Shown: positions 40,016-47,895 of the stretch, piece by piece
Numbering within the stretch: position 1 is the stretch's first letter
Layout of the letters: the number at the start of each line of letters is the position of its first letter
Origin: Dokdonella sp.
GTDB taxonomy: Bacteria > Pseudomonadota > Gammaproteobacteria > Xanthomonadales > Rhodanobacteraceae
DNA length: 64,000 nt
Assembly: GCA_016712865.1 (NCBI GenBank)
Contig: JADJQH010000002.1
Location: 248,001-312,000 of the forward strand
Reading direction: 5' to 3'
Position numbers and translations under genes: made by a program
Notes under the pieces: model-generated
Told to the model about the DNA's origin: nothing
The model's database searches: none
The model's input: the letters and a program-made list of their open reading frames with translations, nothing else

Positions 40016-41416
40016 TCAGCGCTTGCCACGCTTGGCGTTGCGGATCATTCGTTGCCGCCGCTTCTGCTGGCCTTCGGTGAGCACGTTCTTGCGCTCCGCA
40101 TAGGGATTCTCGCCCTCGCGGAAGTCGATGCGGATGGGTGTTCCAACCAGCTTGTAGCGTGCGCGGAAGAAGTTCTCGAGATAGCGCCGATACGACTCCG
40201 CAAGATGCTTGGTCCGTGAACCGTGGATCACGATGGTGGGCGGATTGGAGCCACCTGGATGTGCATACTTGAGCTTCGGTGCGTGTCCACGCACCAGTGG
40301 TGGCTGGTAGGCGGCATATGCAGACTCCAGCGCGCGGGTCAGGTCCGACGAGGTCAGCTTGCGGTTGGCTGAAGCATGCGCGCGGTTGACCAGCTTCATC
40401 AACTCGCCGATGCCGGTTCCGTGCAAGGCGGAAATCGTCACCTGCGGCGCCCACTCGACGAAGGTCAGCTTTCGCTGCAGGGAGTTCGCGCATTGCTCGC
40501 GATCGTACTTCTTCAAGCCGTCCCACTTGTTGATGGCGATGACCAGCGCGCGGCCCTGTTCAAGGACCTGGCCAATCAAACCGGCATCCTGGTCGGTGAC
40601 GCCTTCGTTGGCGTCCAGCAGCATGACCACGACATTCGCCGCATCAATCGATTGCAGGGTCTTGATGACGCTGAATTTCTCCACCGCGTCCTCGATTCGC
40701 GAACGGCGCCGCACGCCGGCGGTATCGATGAGCGTGTACTTGTGTCCATCACGCAGCAGCGGCACACGGATGGAATCGCGCGTGGTACCAGCAATATCGG
40801 AAACAATCACCCTGTTCTCGCCGAGCAAGCGGTTGACCAGGGTCGACTTGCCAACATTGGGTCGACCGATGATGGCCACGCGAACGCCACCATCGTCCAA
40901 CGCTTCCTGCGCTTCGTCATCCTGCGCAGGCAACAGTGGCAGAACGGTGTCCAGCAGCTTTTGCGTGCCGTGATTGTGCGAGGCCGCCATCGGCACGGCT
41001 GCGGAAACACCAAGCCTTGCAAACTCGGACAGCGACAGGTTTTCGTCCAGGCCATCGGTCTTGTTGACCGCGAGCACGATCTGCTTCGAGTTGCGACGAA
41101 GCTTGGCAATGATGGACTGGTCGGTGGGCAGCAGGCCGTCGCGCGCATCCACGACGAAGACCACGAGATCGGCTTCGTCGATGGCCAGCTCCACCTGCCG
41201 CGCAGTCGGGCCCGCCAGCCCTTCCTCGCTGTCCGCGAGGCCGCCGGTATCGACCAGCACGAATTTGCGCTCACCGAGGCGACAAACGCCATAGTGCCGA
41301 TCCCGCGTAACACCCGGAAGATCTGCAACCAGGGCATCGCGGGTTCGGGTCAGCACATTGAACAGGGTCGATTTGCCGACGTTCGGACGACCGACCAGGG
41401 CGACAACGGGAAGCAT
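40016..41416 (-). CDS. der: Ribosome biogenesis GTPase Der
   Basis: A 466-residue essential GTPase with two consecutive G domains that helps assemble the 50S subunit. P-loops are [12 protein letters not shown] near residue 9 and [12 protein letters not shown] near 186. Switch II motifs are DTGG and DTAG, and base-recognition motifs NKTDG and NKWDG. The C-terminal KH-like domain ends with the basic tail [17 protein letters not shown]. Length and layout match E. coli Der. bamB lies 123 bases upstream, and the Mo-cofactor genes follow after 46 bases, a fusion of two usually separate operons. Confidence 0.96.
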   Translation of the reverse strand: MLPVVALVGRPNVGKSTLFNVLTRTRDALVADLPGVTRDRHYGVCRLGERKFVLVDTGGLADSEEGLAGPTARQVELAIDEADLVVFVVDARDGLLPTDQSIIAKLRRNSKQIVLAVNKTDGLDENLSLSEFARLGVSAAVPMAASHNHGTQKLLDTVLPLLPAQDDEAQEALDDGGVRVAIIGRPNVGKSTLVNRLLGENRVIVSDIAGTTRDSIRVPLLRDGHKYTLIDTAGVRRRSRIEDAVEKFSVIKTLQSIDAANVVVMLLDANEGVTDQDAGLIGQVLEQGRALVIAINKWDGLKKYDREQCANSLQRKLTFVEWAPQVTISALHGTGIGELMKLVNRAHASANRKLTSSDLTRALESAYAAYQPPLVRGHAPKLKYAHPGGSNPPTIVIHGSRTKHLAESYRRYLENFFRARYKLVGTPIRIDFREGENPYAERKNVLTEGQQKRRQRMIRNAKRGKR

Positions 41417-41539
41417 CCCGGGGGCTCCGCAAAAAGTAGGGTCAAATGTCGATTGGCAACACGCGTTCGCAACAAAACGGATGCGCGTGCTTGCCGATTT
41501 ACGTTTGCGCCAGGTTGCCGGGGGAAACTCCCCCGACGT

Positions 41540-42697
41540 TCATTCGGAACGGAATGCGCCGATGTTGCCGGCGACATCCTCGACAAAGACTACATCGCCG
41601 GCAACGACAGGGGTGCCTTCGATGGGCTTCTTGCCGAGTTTCTCGCGCGCCGCGAAGCTTCCGTCGGCAATGTTCAACCAATGCACATAGCCTTCCAGGT
41701 CACCGACCACCACGTAACCACCCACGATCGCCGGCCCGCTCAACCAACGATTGAGCAGCCCATCCTGCTTCCACAGATTGGCACCATTCTGGCGATCGAA
41801 TGCGAGCACGTTTCCTTCCGCATCACTGACCACCACCGAGGCTGGACCGACCGCAACGCCGGCATAGCTGGACAAGTCCCGATTCCAGATGAGACTGCCA
41901 TTCGACGCATCCAGGGCGGCAATCTGGCCGCGATAGGCGGCTGCGAACAGCACACCTCCGTCAAGCACGATGGCGCCATCGGCGTCTGCCAATCGCTCCA
42001 CCTCCGTGCGCCCTTCCGCAACCGACAGCGACTGGTTCCAGACGGGTGCGCCATCGGCCGCCTGCACGGCAACCAGGCGTCCGCTGTCGTAGCCATTGAT
42101 GACCAGGCCGCCATCAATCAACGGCGTCGAGTTTCCACGCAGGCTGAGAACGGGTACCGCCTGCTCATAGACCCAGCGTCGCTCGCCATCGACAGGATTG
42201 AATCCGTAGAGACGTCCGTCCTGCGAACGGACCACGACCAGATCCGCTGCGACTGCCGGTGCGGTAATCACTTCGGAGTCGATCAGGGCTTGCCAGCGCT
42301 CGCTGCCATCCTGCGCCGAATACGCCTTGACTCGACCGTCCAGGGTACCTACGACAACCAGATCACCATTGCTCGCGGGACCTCCGCTGAATGGCATTTT
42401 CTTCTCGTCGATGGACCACAACCTGCGTCCATTGCCTGCGTCGAGGACCTGCAGCTTGCCGTCGACGCTGGCGACATACACGCGATCACCATTCACCGCG
42501 GGCTGCATGCGTGCGCCGGACTTCCCGGCACCCTTGCCTATCGAGGCCGTCCACAAGCGGGTTACGGTTGCGGTGGGCGCAAACTCGACCAGCTCCGTCG
42601 GTTTGGCGACGTTGTCCTTCTTGCCGAGATTTTTGATCCAGTTGCAGCCGCCCAGCACAATTGAAACAGCGGCTACGGCAAGGAGCGCTCGCTTCAT
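41540..42697 (-). CDS. bamB: Outer membrane assembly lipoprotein BamB
   Basis: A 385-residue lipoprotein of the BAM complex, which folds beta-barrel proteins into the outer membrane. The lipobox is VLGGC (Cys18). The mature part is an eight-bladed PQQ-type propeller with repeats such as VYVASVDGKLQVLDAGNGR, LVVVGTLDGRVKAYSAQDG and GYVHWLNIADG. The start ATG overlaps the yfgM stop by four bases, so translation is coupled. The gene order yfgM-bamB-der is the one known from E. coli. Confidence 0.94.
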   Translation of the reverse strand: MKRALLAVAAVSIVLGGCNWIKNLGKKDNVAKPTELVEFAPTATVTRLWTASIGKGAGKSGARMQPAVNGDRVYVASVDGKLQVLDAGNGRRLWSIDEKKMPFSGGPASNGDLVVVGTLDGRVKAYSAQDGSERWQALIDSEVITAPAVAADLVVVRSQDGRLYGFNPVDGERRWVYEQAVPVLSLRGNSTPLIDGGLVINGYDSGRLVAVQAADGAPVWNQSLSVAEGRTEVERLADADGAIVLDGGVLFAAAYRGQIAALDASNGSLIWNRDLSSYAGVAVGPASVVVSDAEGNVLAFDRQNGANLWKQDGLLNRWLSGPAIVGGYVVVGDLEGYVHWLNIADGSFAAREKLGKKPIEGTPVVAGDVVFVEDVAGNIGAFRSE

Positions 42698-43347
42698 GAT
42701 TTCTGCTTCTCCGCTGAGGCTGGCAGGTTGCCGAGCTTCATTTCCAATAGATTGCGCTCCGACGACATGCCATCCAGGTGGCTCAAGGCCTCTTCGTAGG
42801 CGGCGCGCGCATCCTCTTGGCGCCCCAGTTTCAGCAACACATCACCACGCAGTTCGCTGGCCATCGACGGATAGTCGGCCTTGGCCACGCGATCCAGTTG
42901 CGCCAGTGCGGCATCGGCCTTGTCACGCGCGAGTTCGACTCGCGCCATGCGCAGCGCGATCAGTGACTTGATGGTTGGATCTTGCGCAGCCGAATCTGCC
43001 CAGGCCAGGTGTCCGGCCACCGAATCCCATTCGTTCTTGGTCGCCGCCAACTCTGCCTGGCGCAGCGCAGCCAGCACGGCATAGGGACTCTTGGGAAAAT
43101 CCTTGCGCAAGGTGCCAGCAATGGCTTCGACCTGGTCCGGCTTGTCTGCATTTATCGCTTCCACCAGAGACGAATAGGTGGTGGATGCCTCGCCCTGGGT
43201 TTGCAGTTGACGCGCCTTCCATTGCTGGAAGCCGAAAATCAGCAGCAATCCGATCGTGATTCCAATGAGAATGGACATGGCATTGGCGCGCACCCACTTG
43301 CGCACCAACTCACCTTGCTCATGTTCGTCCAGAACTTCAAAAGCCAT
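42694..43347 (-). CDS. yfgM: YfgM family periplasmic chaperone / SecYEG accessory protein
   Basis: A 217-residue protein with a short cytoplasmic start (MAFEVLDEHEQGELVRKWV), one transmembrane helix (ILIGITIGLLLIFGF, about 25-43) and a periplasmic TPR-like domain (LAALRQAELAATKNEWDSV, LRGDVLLKLGRQEDARAAY). YfgM of E. coli binds SecYEG and PpiD and hands proteins to periplasmic chaperones. The gene overlaps bamB by four bases. hisS and ispG, which precede yfgM in E. coli, are not present in the 131-base gap to rodZ. Confidence 0.9.
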   Translation of the reverse strand: MAFEVLDEHEQGELVRKWVRANAMSILIGITIGLLLIFGFQQWKARQLQTQGEASTTYSSLVEAINADKPDQVEAIAGTLRKDFPKSPYAVLAALRQAELAATKNEWDSVAGHLAWADSAAQDPTIKSLIALRMARVELARDKADAALAQLDRVAKADYPSMASELRGDVLLKLGRQEDARAAYEEALSHLDGMSSERNLLEMKLGNLPASAEKQKS

Positions 43348-43478
43348 AGTTTGTTTTCACCGAATGGGGCACCGTCATTGAAGAATGTCCGGCTGTGCGA
43401 CGGACACGGCGCAAGGGGCGCTAGGGTAGCAGGAAATGACCCGCGGCCTGTAAAAAATCCGGTGGCTGCAGCCCGCGA

Positions 43479-44603
43479 TCAGGACTCGATGCGACTGACC
43501 AGCACCCCTTCTGCGAAGATGCGCAGATGGGCAACATTGGCGCGGCGGTAGGGAGCCAGGTCCACGAGCTTTCCGTCTGCGGTGATTTGCGCACCCTCGG
43601 CGTTGCCGATGCGCACAAGAATGACACCGTCACTGGAGTAGCTGCGCTCCGAGCCCGCTTCAAGCAGCGCGTACTCAAGCTTTTCGCCGGCCGCCGTACT
43701 TACCTCGACCCAACTTGCCTGATTCAACTTGAGGGTCAATGAATGTCGTGCCGGGGAGCTGGCCATCGTGATCGGCGGAAGTGCGGGCTGCACTGTGGCA
43801 AACGGAGCCATGGAAGCCACGATAGGCGATTGCGCGTCCTCCTGGACCTGCGGCTGCATCGCCAGCGCCTGCACTGGCGAATCCGCCCCGGCCATGCCCG
43901 TACTGGCGGCCGGCGTGGCGGTCGAATTCGCAGGCTCGGTTCTGGACTGTGCGGCAACCACCTCCAATGGCAGCTTGAGCGGAACGTCTGCGCCATCAAG
44001 CATCACGGTGCGCGCCAGGTTCTGTTCGAGTCCGCCGTGTGTGGCCAGCCAGACGGCCGGGCCGATCACCAGGGCGGTGAGGATGAGATACGTTGCACTG
44101 ACCGAGTAGCGGTCGAGCATGTAGCGCGAACGCGAAACGGTTCCCGTGGAAACCAGGGGAGTCTGTTCGCCATTGCGCTCGACCACTGGCTCAACCATCG
44201 CCAGCGGCAGGCCCAGCAGGCGCGCATAGCTGCTCAGGTAACCACGCAGGTAAACGGCGTGGGCGATGCCGTTGTAGTCGTCGCGCTCGATGCGCTTCAC
44301 CAGGCTGATCTGCAGCTTGAGTCGGGAAGCCACTTCCTCGCAACTCCAGCCGCGACGCTCGCGCTCGATGCGCAGCCGCTCTCCGATCGAGGGTTCAGTC
44401 GACCGGCCTTCGTCCGACGATTCCAGCCGAATCTCCGCAACCTGCGGCAATTCGGAGGTCGCCTGGGGCAGATCGCGCAGTTCCTGCGGATCGACGGGGG
44501 AAATGATCACTGACTTGCTCTCCGAATCTGCCAAAAGGTCGAATTGTCCGGCTTCTGCGGCCTTTCCAACGCGACGCCTGAATTGTCTTTTTTGTCGTTT
44601 CAC
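43479..44603 (-). CDS. rodZ: Cytoskeletal regulator RodZ
   Basis: A 374-residue bitopic protein that couples MreB to the elongation machinery. After a 70-residue variable leader, the helix-turn-helix domain (GERLRIERERRGWSCEEVA, VYLRGYLSSYARLLGLP) spans about 75-140 and binds MreB. One transmembrane helix (YLILTALVIGPAVWLA) lies near 172-188. A Pro/Thr/Ala-rich linker leads to the C-terminal DUF4115 domain (SLTLKLNQASWVEV). pilF ends 24 bases upstream. The N-terminal extension before the HTH is longer than in E. coli, and a downstream start cannot be excluded. Confidence 0.9.
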   Translation of the reverse strand: MKRQKRQFRRRVGKAAEAGQFDLLADSESKSVIISPVDPQELRDLPQATSELPQVAEIRLESSDEGRSTEPSIGERLRIERERRGWSCEEVASRLKLQISLVKRIERDDYNGIAHAVYLRGYLSSYARLLGLPLAMVEPVVERNGEQTPLVSTGTVSRSRYMLDRYSVSATYLILTALVIGPAVWLATHGGLEQNLARTVMLDGADVPLKLPLEVVAAQSRTEPANSTATPAASTGMAGADSPVQALAMQPQVQEDAQSPIVASMAPFATVQPALPPITMASSPARHSLTLKLNQASWVEVSTAAGEKLEYALLEAGSERSYSSDGVILVRIGNAEGAQITADGKLVDLAPYRRANVAHLRIFAEGVLVSRIES

Positions 44604-44627
44604 GACAGGACTCCCGTATCCAGTCGA

Positions 44628-45414
44628 TCAGGACGCGCCTGGAGTATCCAGGGATCGCGCCTGTTCCGAATCAGGGAACTTGTCACGCAAGCGGCGGGTG
44701 TAATCCTGCGCCGTCTTGCCATTGCCAAGCCGCAACTCGATGTTTCTTCCCAGCAGCAAGGCATCCGCGCTCTGCTGACCGACTCCTTCATAGCGCTGGA
44801 TGAACGCCCGTGCGCGAAAGAAATCTCCCTTGAGGTACAAAACCGACGCCATCTGGAACAAGGCTTCGGCGTTGTCCGGCTCCCTCTCCAATGCGCTGCG
44901 CAGGTCGCGCTCGGCAACATCAAGCTTGCCGCCCTTGATCGCACATGTACCGGAATTGGTCAAGGCCACGGCGGGCGTTTGATAGAACGGATCTGCGACG
45001 GCGCGCTCAAAATACGCAGCCGACTCGACGTAACGACCCAATTTGCAGAGGAAGGCACCGTAGTTGTTGTTCTCGTTGCCGGCCTTGGGCCGCAGTTCGG
45101 CGGCTCGCCGATAGTGCTGCTTCGGCCTTGTCGTTCTGGCCGATGCGCGCATACAGGACCGCGATCACGGTATGGGCATCGGCGTGGTTGCTGTCAGCCG
45201 CCAAGGCCTTGTTGAGATTCTCGAGCGCCGATTCGAGCTTGCCCTGGGCGAGGTACTTCTGCCCGAGGTCGGTATACAAGGCCGCGGCCTTCGCCTTCGG
45301 GTTTTCCGGATCCAGTTCCTTTGCCTGGCGTACCGAACTGTTGCCACCGCCTGCCGCGCATCCGGCAACCAGGACAAGCACCAGCAACCAGCATGTGAGC
45401 CGCTCAAGCTGCAT
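44628..45414 (-). pseudogene. pilF: pilF, broken by a one-base insertion
   Basis: PilF/PilW is the outer-membrane pilotin lipoprotein that brings PilQ to the type IV pilus secretin. From ATG 45414 the frame gives a lipobox (LVLVAGC) and TPR units (LYTDLGQKYLAQGKLESAL, AVLYARIGQNDKAEA). It shifts near 45118-45123. The next frame supplies the remaining TPRs (QHYRRAAELRPKAGNENN, GAFLCKLGRY, LYLKGDFFRARAFIQRYE) to the stop at 44628. Dropping one G from GAAGCAG restores NDKAEQHYRRA and a protein of about 262 residues. The start overlaps rlmN by 11 bases, the usual coupling. A true break would affect twitching motility; an assembly error is equally likely. Confidence 0.87.
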
Positions 45415-46522
45415 TCGAGACACCCTCCTCGATCTTCTTGCGGAATTCGGCTTGCCGCCGGGTGCGGTCCATGACCTGTCCCTTCAGCTGGCCACACGCA
45501 GCATCGATGTCGTCGCCGCGCGTGCGCCTGACCATGGTGAGCACGCCGGCGTCGATGAGGATCGACTGGAACTGGCGGATCACGGACTCGTCGGAACGCT
45601 CGAACCGCGTACCCGGAAACGGATTGAACGGAATCAGGTTGATCTTGCTTGGCACCTTGCGCACGAGCCTGACCAGTTGCCGGGCCAGTTCCGGGGTGTC
45701 GTTGACCCCCTTCATCATGGTGTACTCGAAAGTCACCGTGGTGCGCGGGCGGCGCTGGGTGTAGCGAACGCAGGCATCCATGAGCTGCGCTATCGGATAC
45801 TTCTTGTTGAGCGGAACCAGTTGCGTGCGCAATTCATCATTGGGCGCATGCAGGGACACGGCCAGCGACACGTCACTTTCCTCGGAAAGCCGATCAATCA
45901 TCGGCACGAGGCCGGCCGTCGACAGCGTCACGCGCTTGTTGGCGAGACCAAAACCGAGGTCATCGCGCATGATGCTCATGGCGCGCACGACGTTGTCGAA
46001 ATTGAGCAGCGGCTCGCCCATGCCCATCATCACCACGTTGGTGAGCTTGCGCTGGTGATGGGGAACGTTGCCAAGGTGCTTGGCCGCAACCCAGACCTGG
46101 CCAATGATCTCGGCGGTCGAAAGGTTGCGGTTGAAGCCCTGGGTCGCGGTTGAACAGAACTGGCAATTGAGGCCACAACCGACCTGCGATGACACGCACA
46201 AGGTACCGCGCGAACTTTCCGGGATGAACACCGCCTCGATGGCATTGCCGGCATCCATGCCGAGCAACCACTTGTGCGTGCCGTCGGTGGACTGCTTCTC
46301 GAACAACACGTTTGGCGGCACCACCTCGGCCAGCCCCTGCAGCTTGGCGCACAGGGTCTTGCCGATGTCCGTCATCTGCGTGAATTCGGTGACGTGCCGG
46401 TGGTACATCCATTTCATGACCTGGTCCGCCCGGTACGGCTTTTCGCCAGCCTGCGCAAACCACTCGCGCAATGCCTGGCGATCAAGGCCGAACAGGTTGG
46501 TTCTGGTCAGGGGTGTATCCAT
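45404..46522 (-). CDS. rlmN: Dual-specificity RNA methyltransferase RlmN
   Basis: A 372-residue radical-SAM enzyme that makes m2A2503 in 23S rRNA and m2A37 in some tRNAs. The iron-sulfur motif is CGLNCQFC (Cys116, 120, 123), followed by [29 protein letters not shown] binds SAM. The methyl-carrying Cys near the C-terminus is in [15 protein letters not shown] 46522 lies four bases behind ndk, and the upstream in-frame start at 46642 falls inside ndk and is rejected. The stop overlaps pilF. ndk-rlmN-pilF form the head of the operon. Confidence 0.95.
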   Translation of the reverse strand: MDTPLTRTNLFGLDRQALREWFAQAGEKPYRADQVMKWMYHRHVTEFTQMTDIGKTLCAKLQGLAEVVPPNVLFEKQSTDGTHKWLLGMDAGNAIEAVFIPESSRGTLCVSSQVGCGLNCQFCSTATQGFNRNLSTAEIIGQVWVAAKHLGNVPHHQRKLTNVVMMGMGEPLLNFDNVVRAMSIMRDDLGFGLANKRVTLSTAGLVPMIDRLSEESDVSLAVSLHAPNDELRTQLVPLNKKYPIAQLMDACVRYTQRRPRTTVTFEYTMMKGVNDTPELARQLVRLVRKVPSKINLIPFNPFPGTRFERSDESVIRQFQSILIDAGVLTMVRRTRGDDIDAACGQLKGQVMDRTRRQAEFRKKIEEGVSNAA

Positions 46523-46526
46523 TGGA

Positions 46527-46952
46527 TCAGCGCGAGGTGACTTCGGAACTGGCGAAGAAGTAGGCAATTTCCGCTTGCGCGGTTTCCACCGCATCCGAAC
46601 CATGCACGGCGTTGGCATCGATGGAATCGGCGAAGTCGGCACGTATGGTTCCGGCGGCCGCCTTCTTCGGATCGGTTGCGCCCATCAAATCACGATGTGC
46701 AGAAATCGCATTTTCTCCTTCGAGCACCTGGATGATGACCGGGCCGGAGATCATGAATTCAACCAGCGCCTTGAAGAACGGGCGCTCGCGGTGAACCGCA
46801 TAGAAACCTTCTGCTTCGCGTTGCGACAACTGCTTCATGCGCGCGGCAACGATCTTGAGACCTGCCTTTTCGAATCGCGCATAGATCTGACCGATCACGT
46901 TCTTGGCAACCGCATCGGGCTTGATAATGGAAAGGGTGCGCTCCAGCGCCAT
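46527..46952 (-). CDS. ndk: Nucleoside diphosphate kinase
   Basis: A 141-residue housekeeping enzyme that moves the gamma-phosphate of ATP onto other nucleoside diphosphates through a phosphohistidine. [18 protein letters not shown] opens the fold; the active His is in [12 protein letters not shown]. Other family blocks are [17 protein letters not shown] and [15 protein letters not shown]. Length is exactly the family norm. It is the first gene of the minus-strand operon that continues through rlmN and pilF. TAGAAT (minus strand, 47061-47066) is a possible -10 box. Confidence 0.96.
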   Translation of the reverse strand: MALERTLSIIKPDAVAKNVIGQIYARFEKAGLKIVAARMKQLSQREAEGFYAVHRERPFFKALVEFMISGPVIIQVLEGENAISAHRDLMGATDPKKAAAGTIRADFADSIDANAVHGSDAVETAQAEIAYFFASSEVTSR

Positions 46953-47025
46953 CGTTGTAGAACCTTCTTGGTAGGGGAATACAGGGGTGACATGGGACCG
47001 GGCGAGACCGCAAACCCACGATTTT

Positions 47026-47049
47026 CCGGATAGTTAGCGCACTATCCGG
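47026..47049. other. Dyad in the ndk leader region
   Basis: CCGGATAG and CTATCCGG are perfect eight-base inverted arms around TTAGCGCA, located 74 bases before the ndk start and downstream of its putative -10 box. It could be an operator or leader hairpin. No T run follows on either strand, so it is not a standard terminator. Confidence 0.4.
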
Positions 47050-47118
47050 TCGTGCATTCTAGCCAATTTCTGCGGCGCTTGGCACCCCTTGGCGCGTGTT
47101 TTCGTGGCACTGCGCGCA

Positions 47119-47162
47119 TTGCCGGGGCGACCTCGCCGGCTTATGATTCAAACAAGTGTTTG
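47119..47162 (+). promoter_or_regulatory. psrA promoter and PsrA-type operator
   Basis: A near-consensus sigma-70 promoter is present: TTGCCG (47119-47124), a 17-base spacer, and TATGAT (47142-47147). Transcription would start near 47154. A perfect six-base palindrome, CAAACA-AG-TGTTTG (47149-47162), lies across that point. It matches the published PsrA-box pattern (G/C)AAAC-N2-4-GTTT(G/C). The placement predicts autorepression by the downstream TetR protein. Confidence 0.8.
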
Positions 47163-47191
47163 GTTTTTTTGCACCGCTGCGGATTGCGCAC

Positions 47192-47812
47192 TTGAACTCG
47201 ACCCCGTTTTCGACAAAGGAACGCATCCTCGGCGCCGCCGAGGAACTGTTTGCCCGCAACGGCTTTGCCGGCGCATCGCTGCGCGAGCTGACGGCAAGCG
47301 CCAAGGTCAACCTGGCTGCGGTCAACTACCACTTCGGATCCAAGGACAACCTCATCAACGAGGTGTTCCGCCGCCGCCTCGATGAACTGAGCACGCACCG
47401 CCTGGAAGCGCTCCAGGCGGCTCGCGACAAGGCCAAATCGACGCTTGAAGACATCCTCGCAGCCTTCATCCATCCGGCCTTGGCACTCTCCGTGGACAAG
47501 CCCGGAGGGGCCACCTTCGTGCGCGTCCTGGCCCGAGCCTACGCCGAGCACAATGAGCGCCTGCGCAAGTTCCTGTCCGAGAACTACGGTCATGTGCTCA
47601 AGGAGTTCGCGGCTGCCATCAGCGCCGAATTGCCCCATCTGGACAAGGAAGAGCTGTATTGGCGCATCGACATCATTGCCGGCGCCCTGACCTACGCCAT
47701 GGCCGATTTCGGCGTGATCAAGCGGCGCGGATCGATGTCGGAGAAAGTGCATCGCGAACGTGCCGCAGAACACCTGATCCGCTTCGCAGCTGCCGGCTTG
47801 CGTGCGGACTGA
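47192..47812 (+). CDS. psrA: PsrA-type TetR regulator of fatty-acid degradation
   Basis: A 206-residue TetR-family repressor. The N-terminal helix-turn-helix domain reads ERILGAAEELFARNGF, SLRELTASAKVNLAAVNYHF and GSKDNLINEVF, very close to PsrA of pseudomonads, which releases DNA when bound to long-chain acyl ligands and controls fadBA. The start is set at TTG 47192. GTG 47156, which would open the frame earlier, sits on the predicted transcription start and inside the operator. No good Shine-Dalgarno is seen for either. fadB follows after 83 bases without a second operator copy, so read-through from this promoter is likely. Confidence 0.82.
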   Translation: MNSTPFSTKERILGAAEELFARNGFAGASLRELTASAKVNLAAVNYHFGSKDNLINEVFRRRLDELSTHRLEALQAARDKAKSTLEDILAAFIHPALALSVDKPGGATFVRVLARAYAEHNERLRKFLSENYGHVLKEFAAAISAELPHLDKEELYWRIDIIAGALTYAMADFGVIKRRGSMSEKVHRERAAEHLIRFAAAGLRAD

Positions 47813-47895
47813 GCTTGAAATTCCACGCCGGATCGGCCCCAACCCGATGCCAGGCAGCCCTTTCGATCACGCTTCAACCTGCCACGAGGTAATCC

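Noticed and set aside
40376-42664. 762-codon open frame opposite der and bamB
   Set aside because: It spans two well-conserved genes on the other strand and the gap between them; shadow frame.
47156-47191. GTG 47156 as start of psrA
   Set aside because: It falls at the predicted first transcribed bases inside the operator palindrome and adds residues (VFGFFAPLRIAH) unlike the family.
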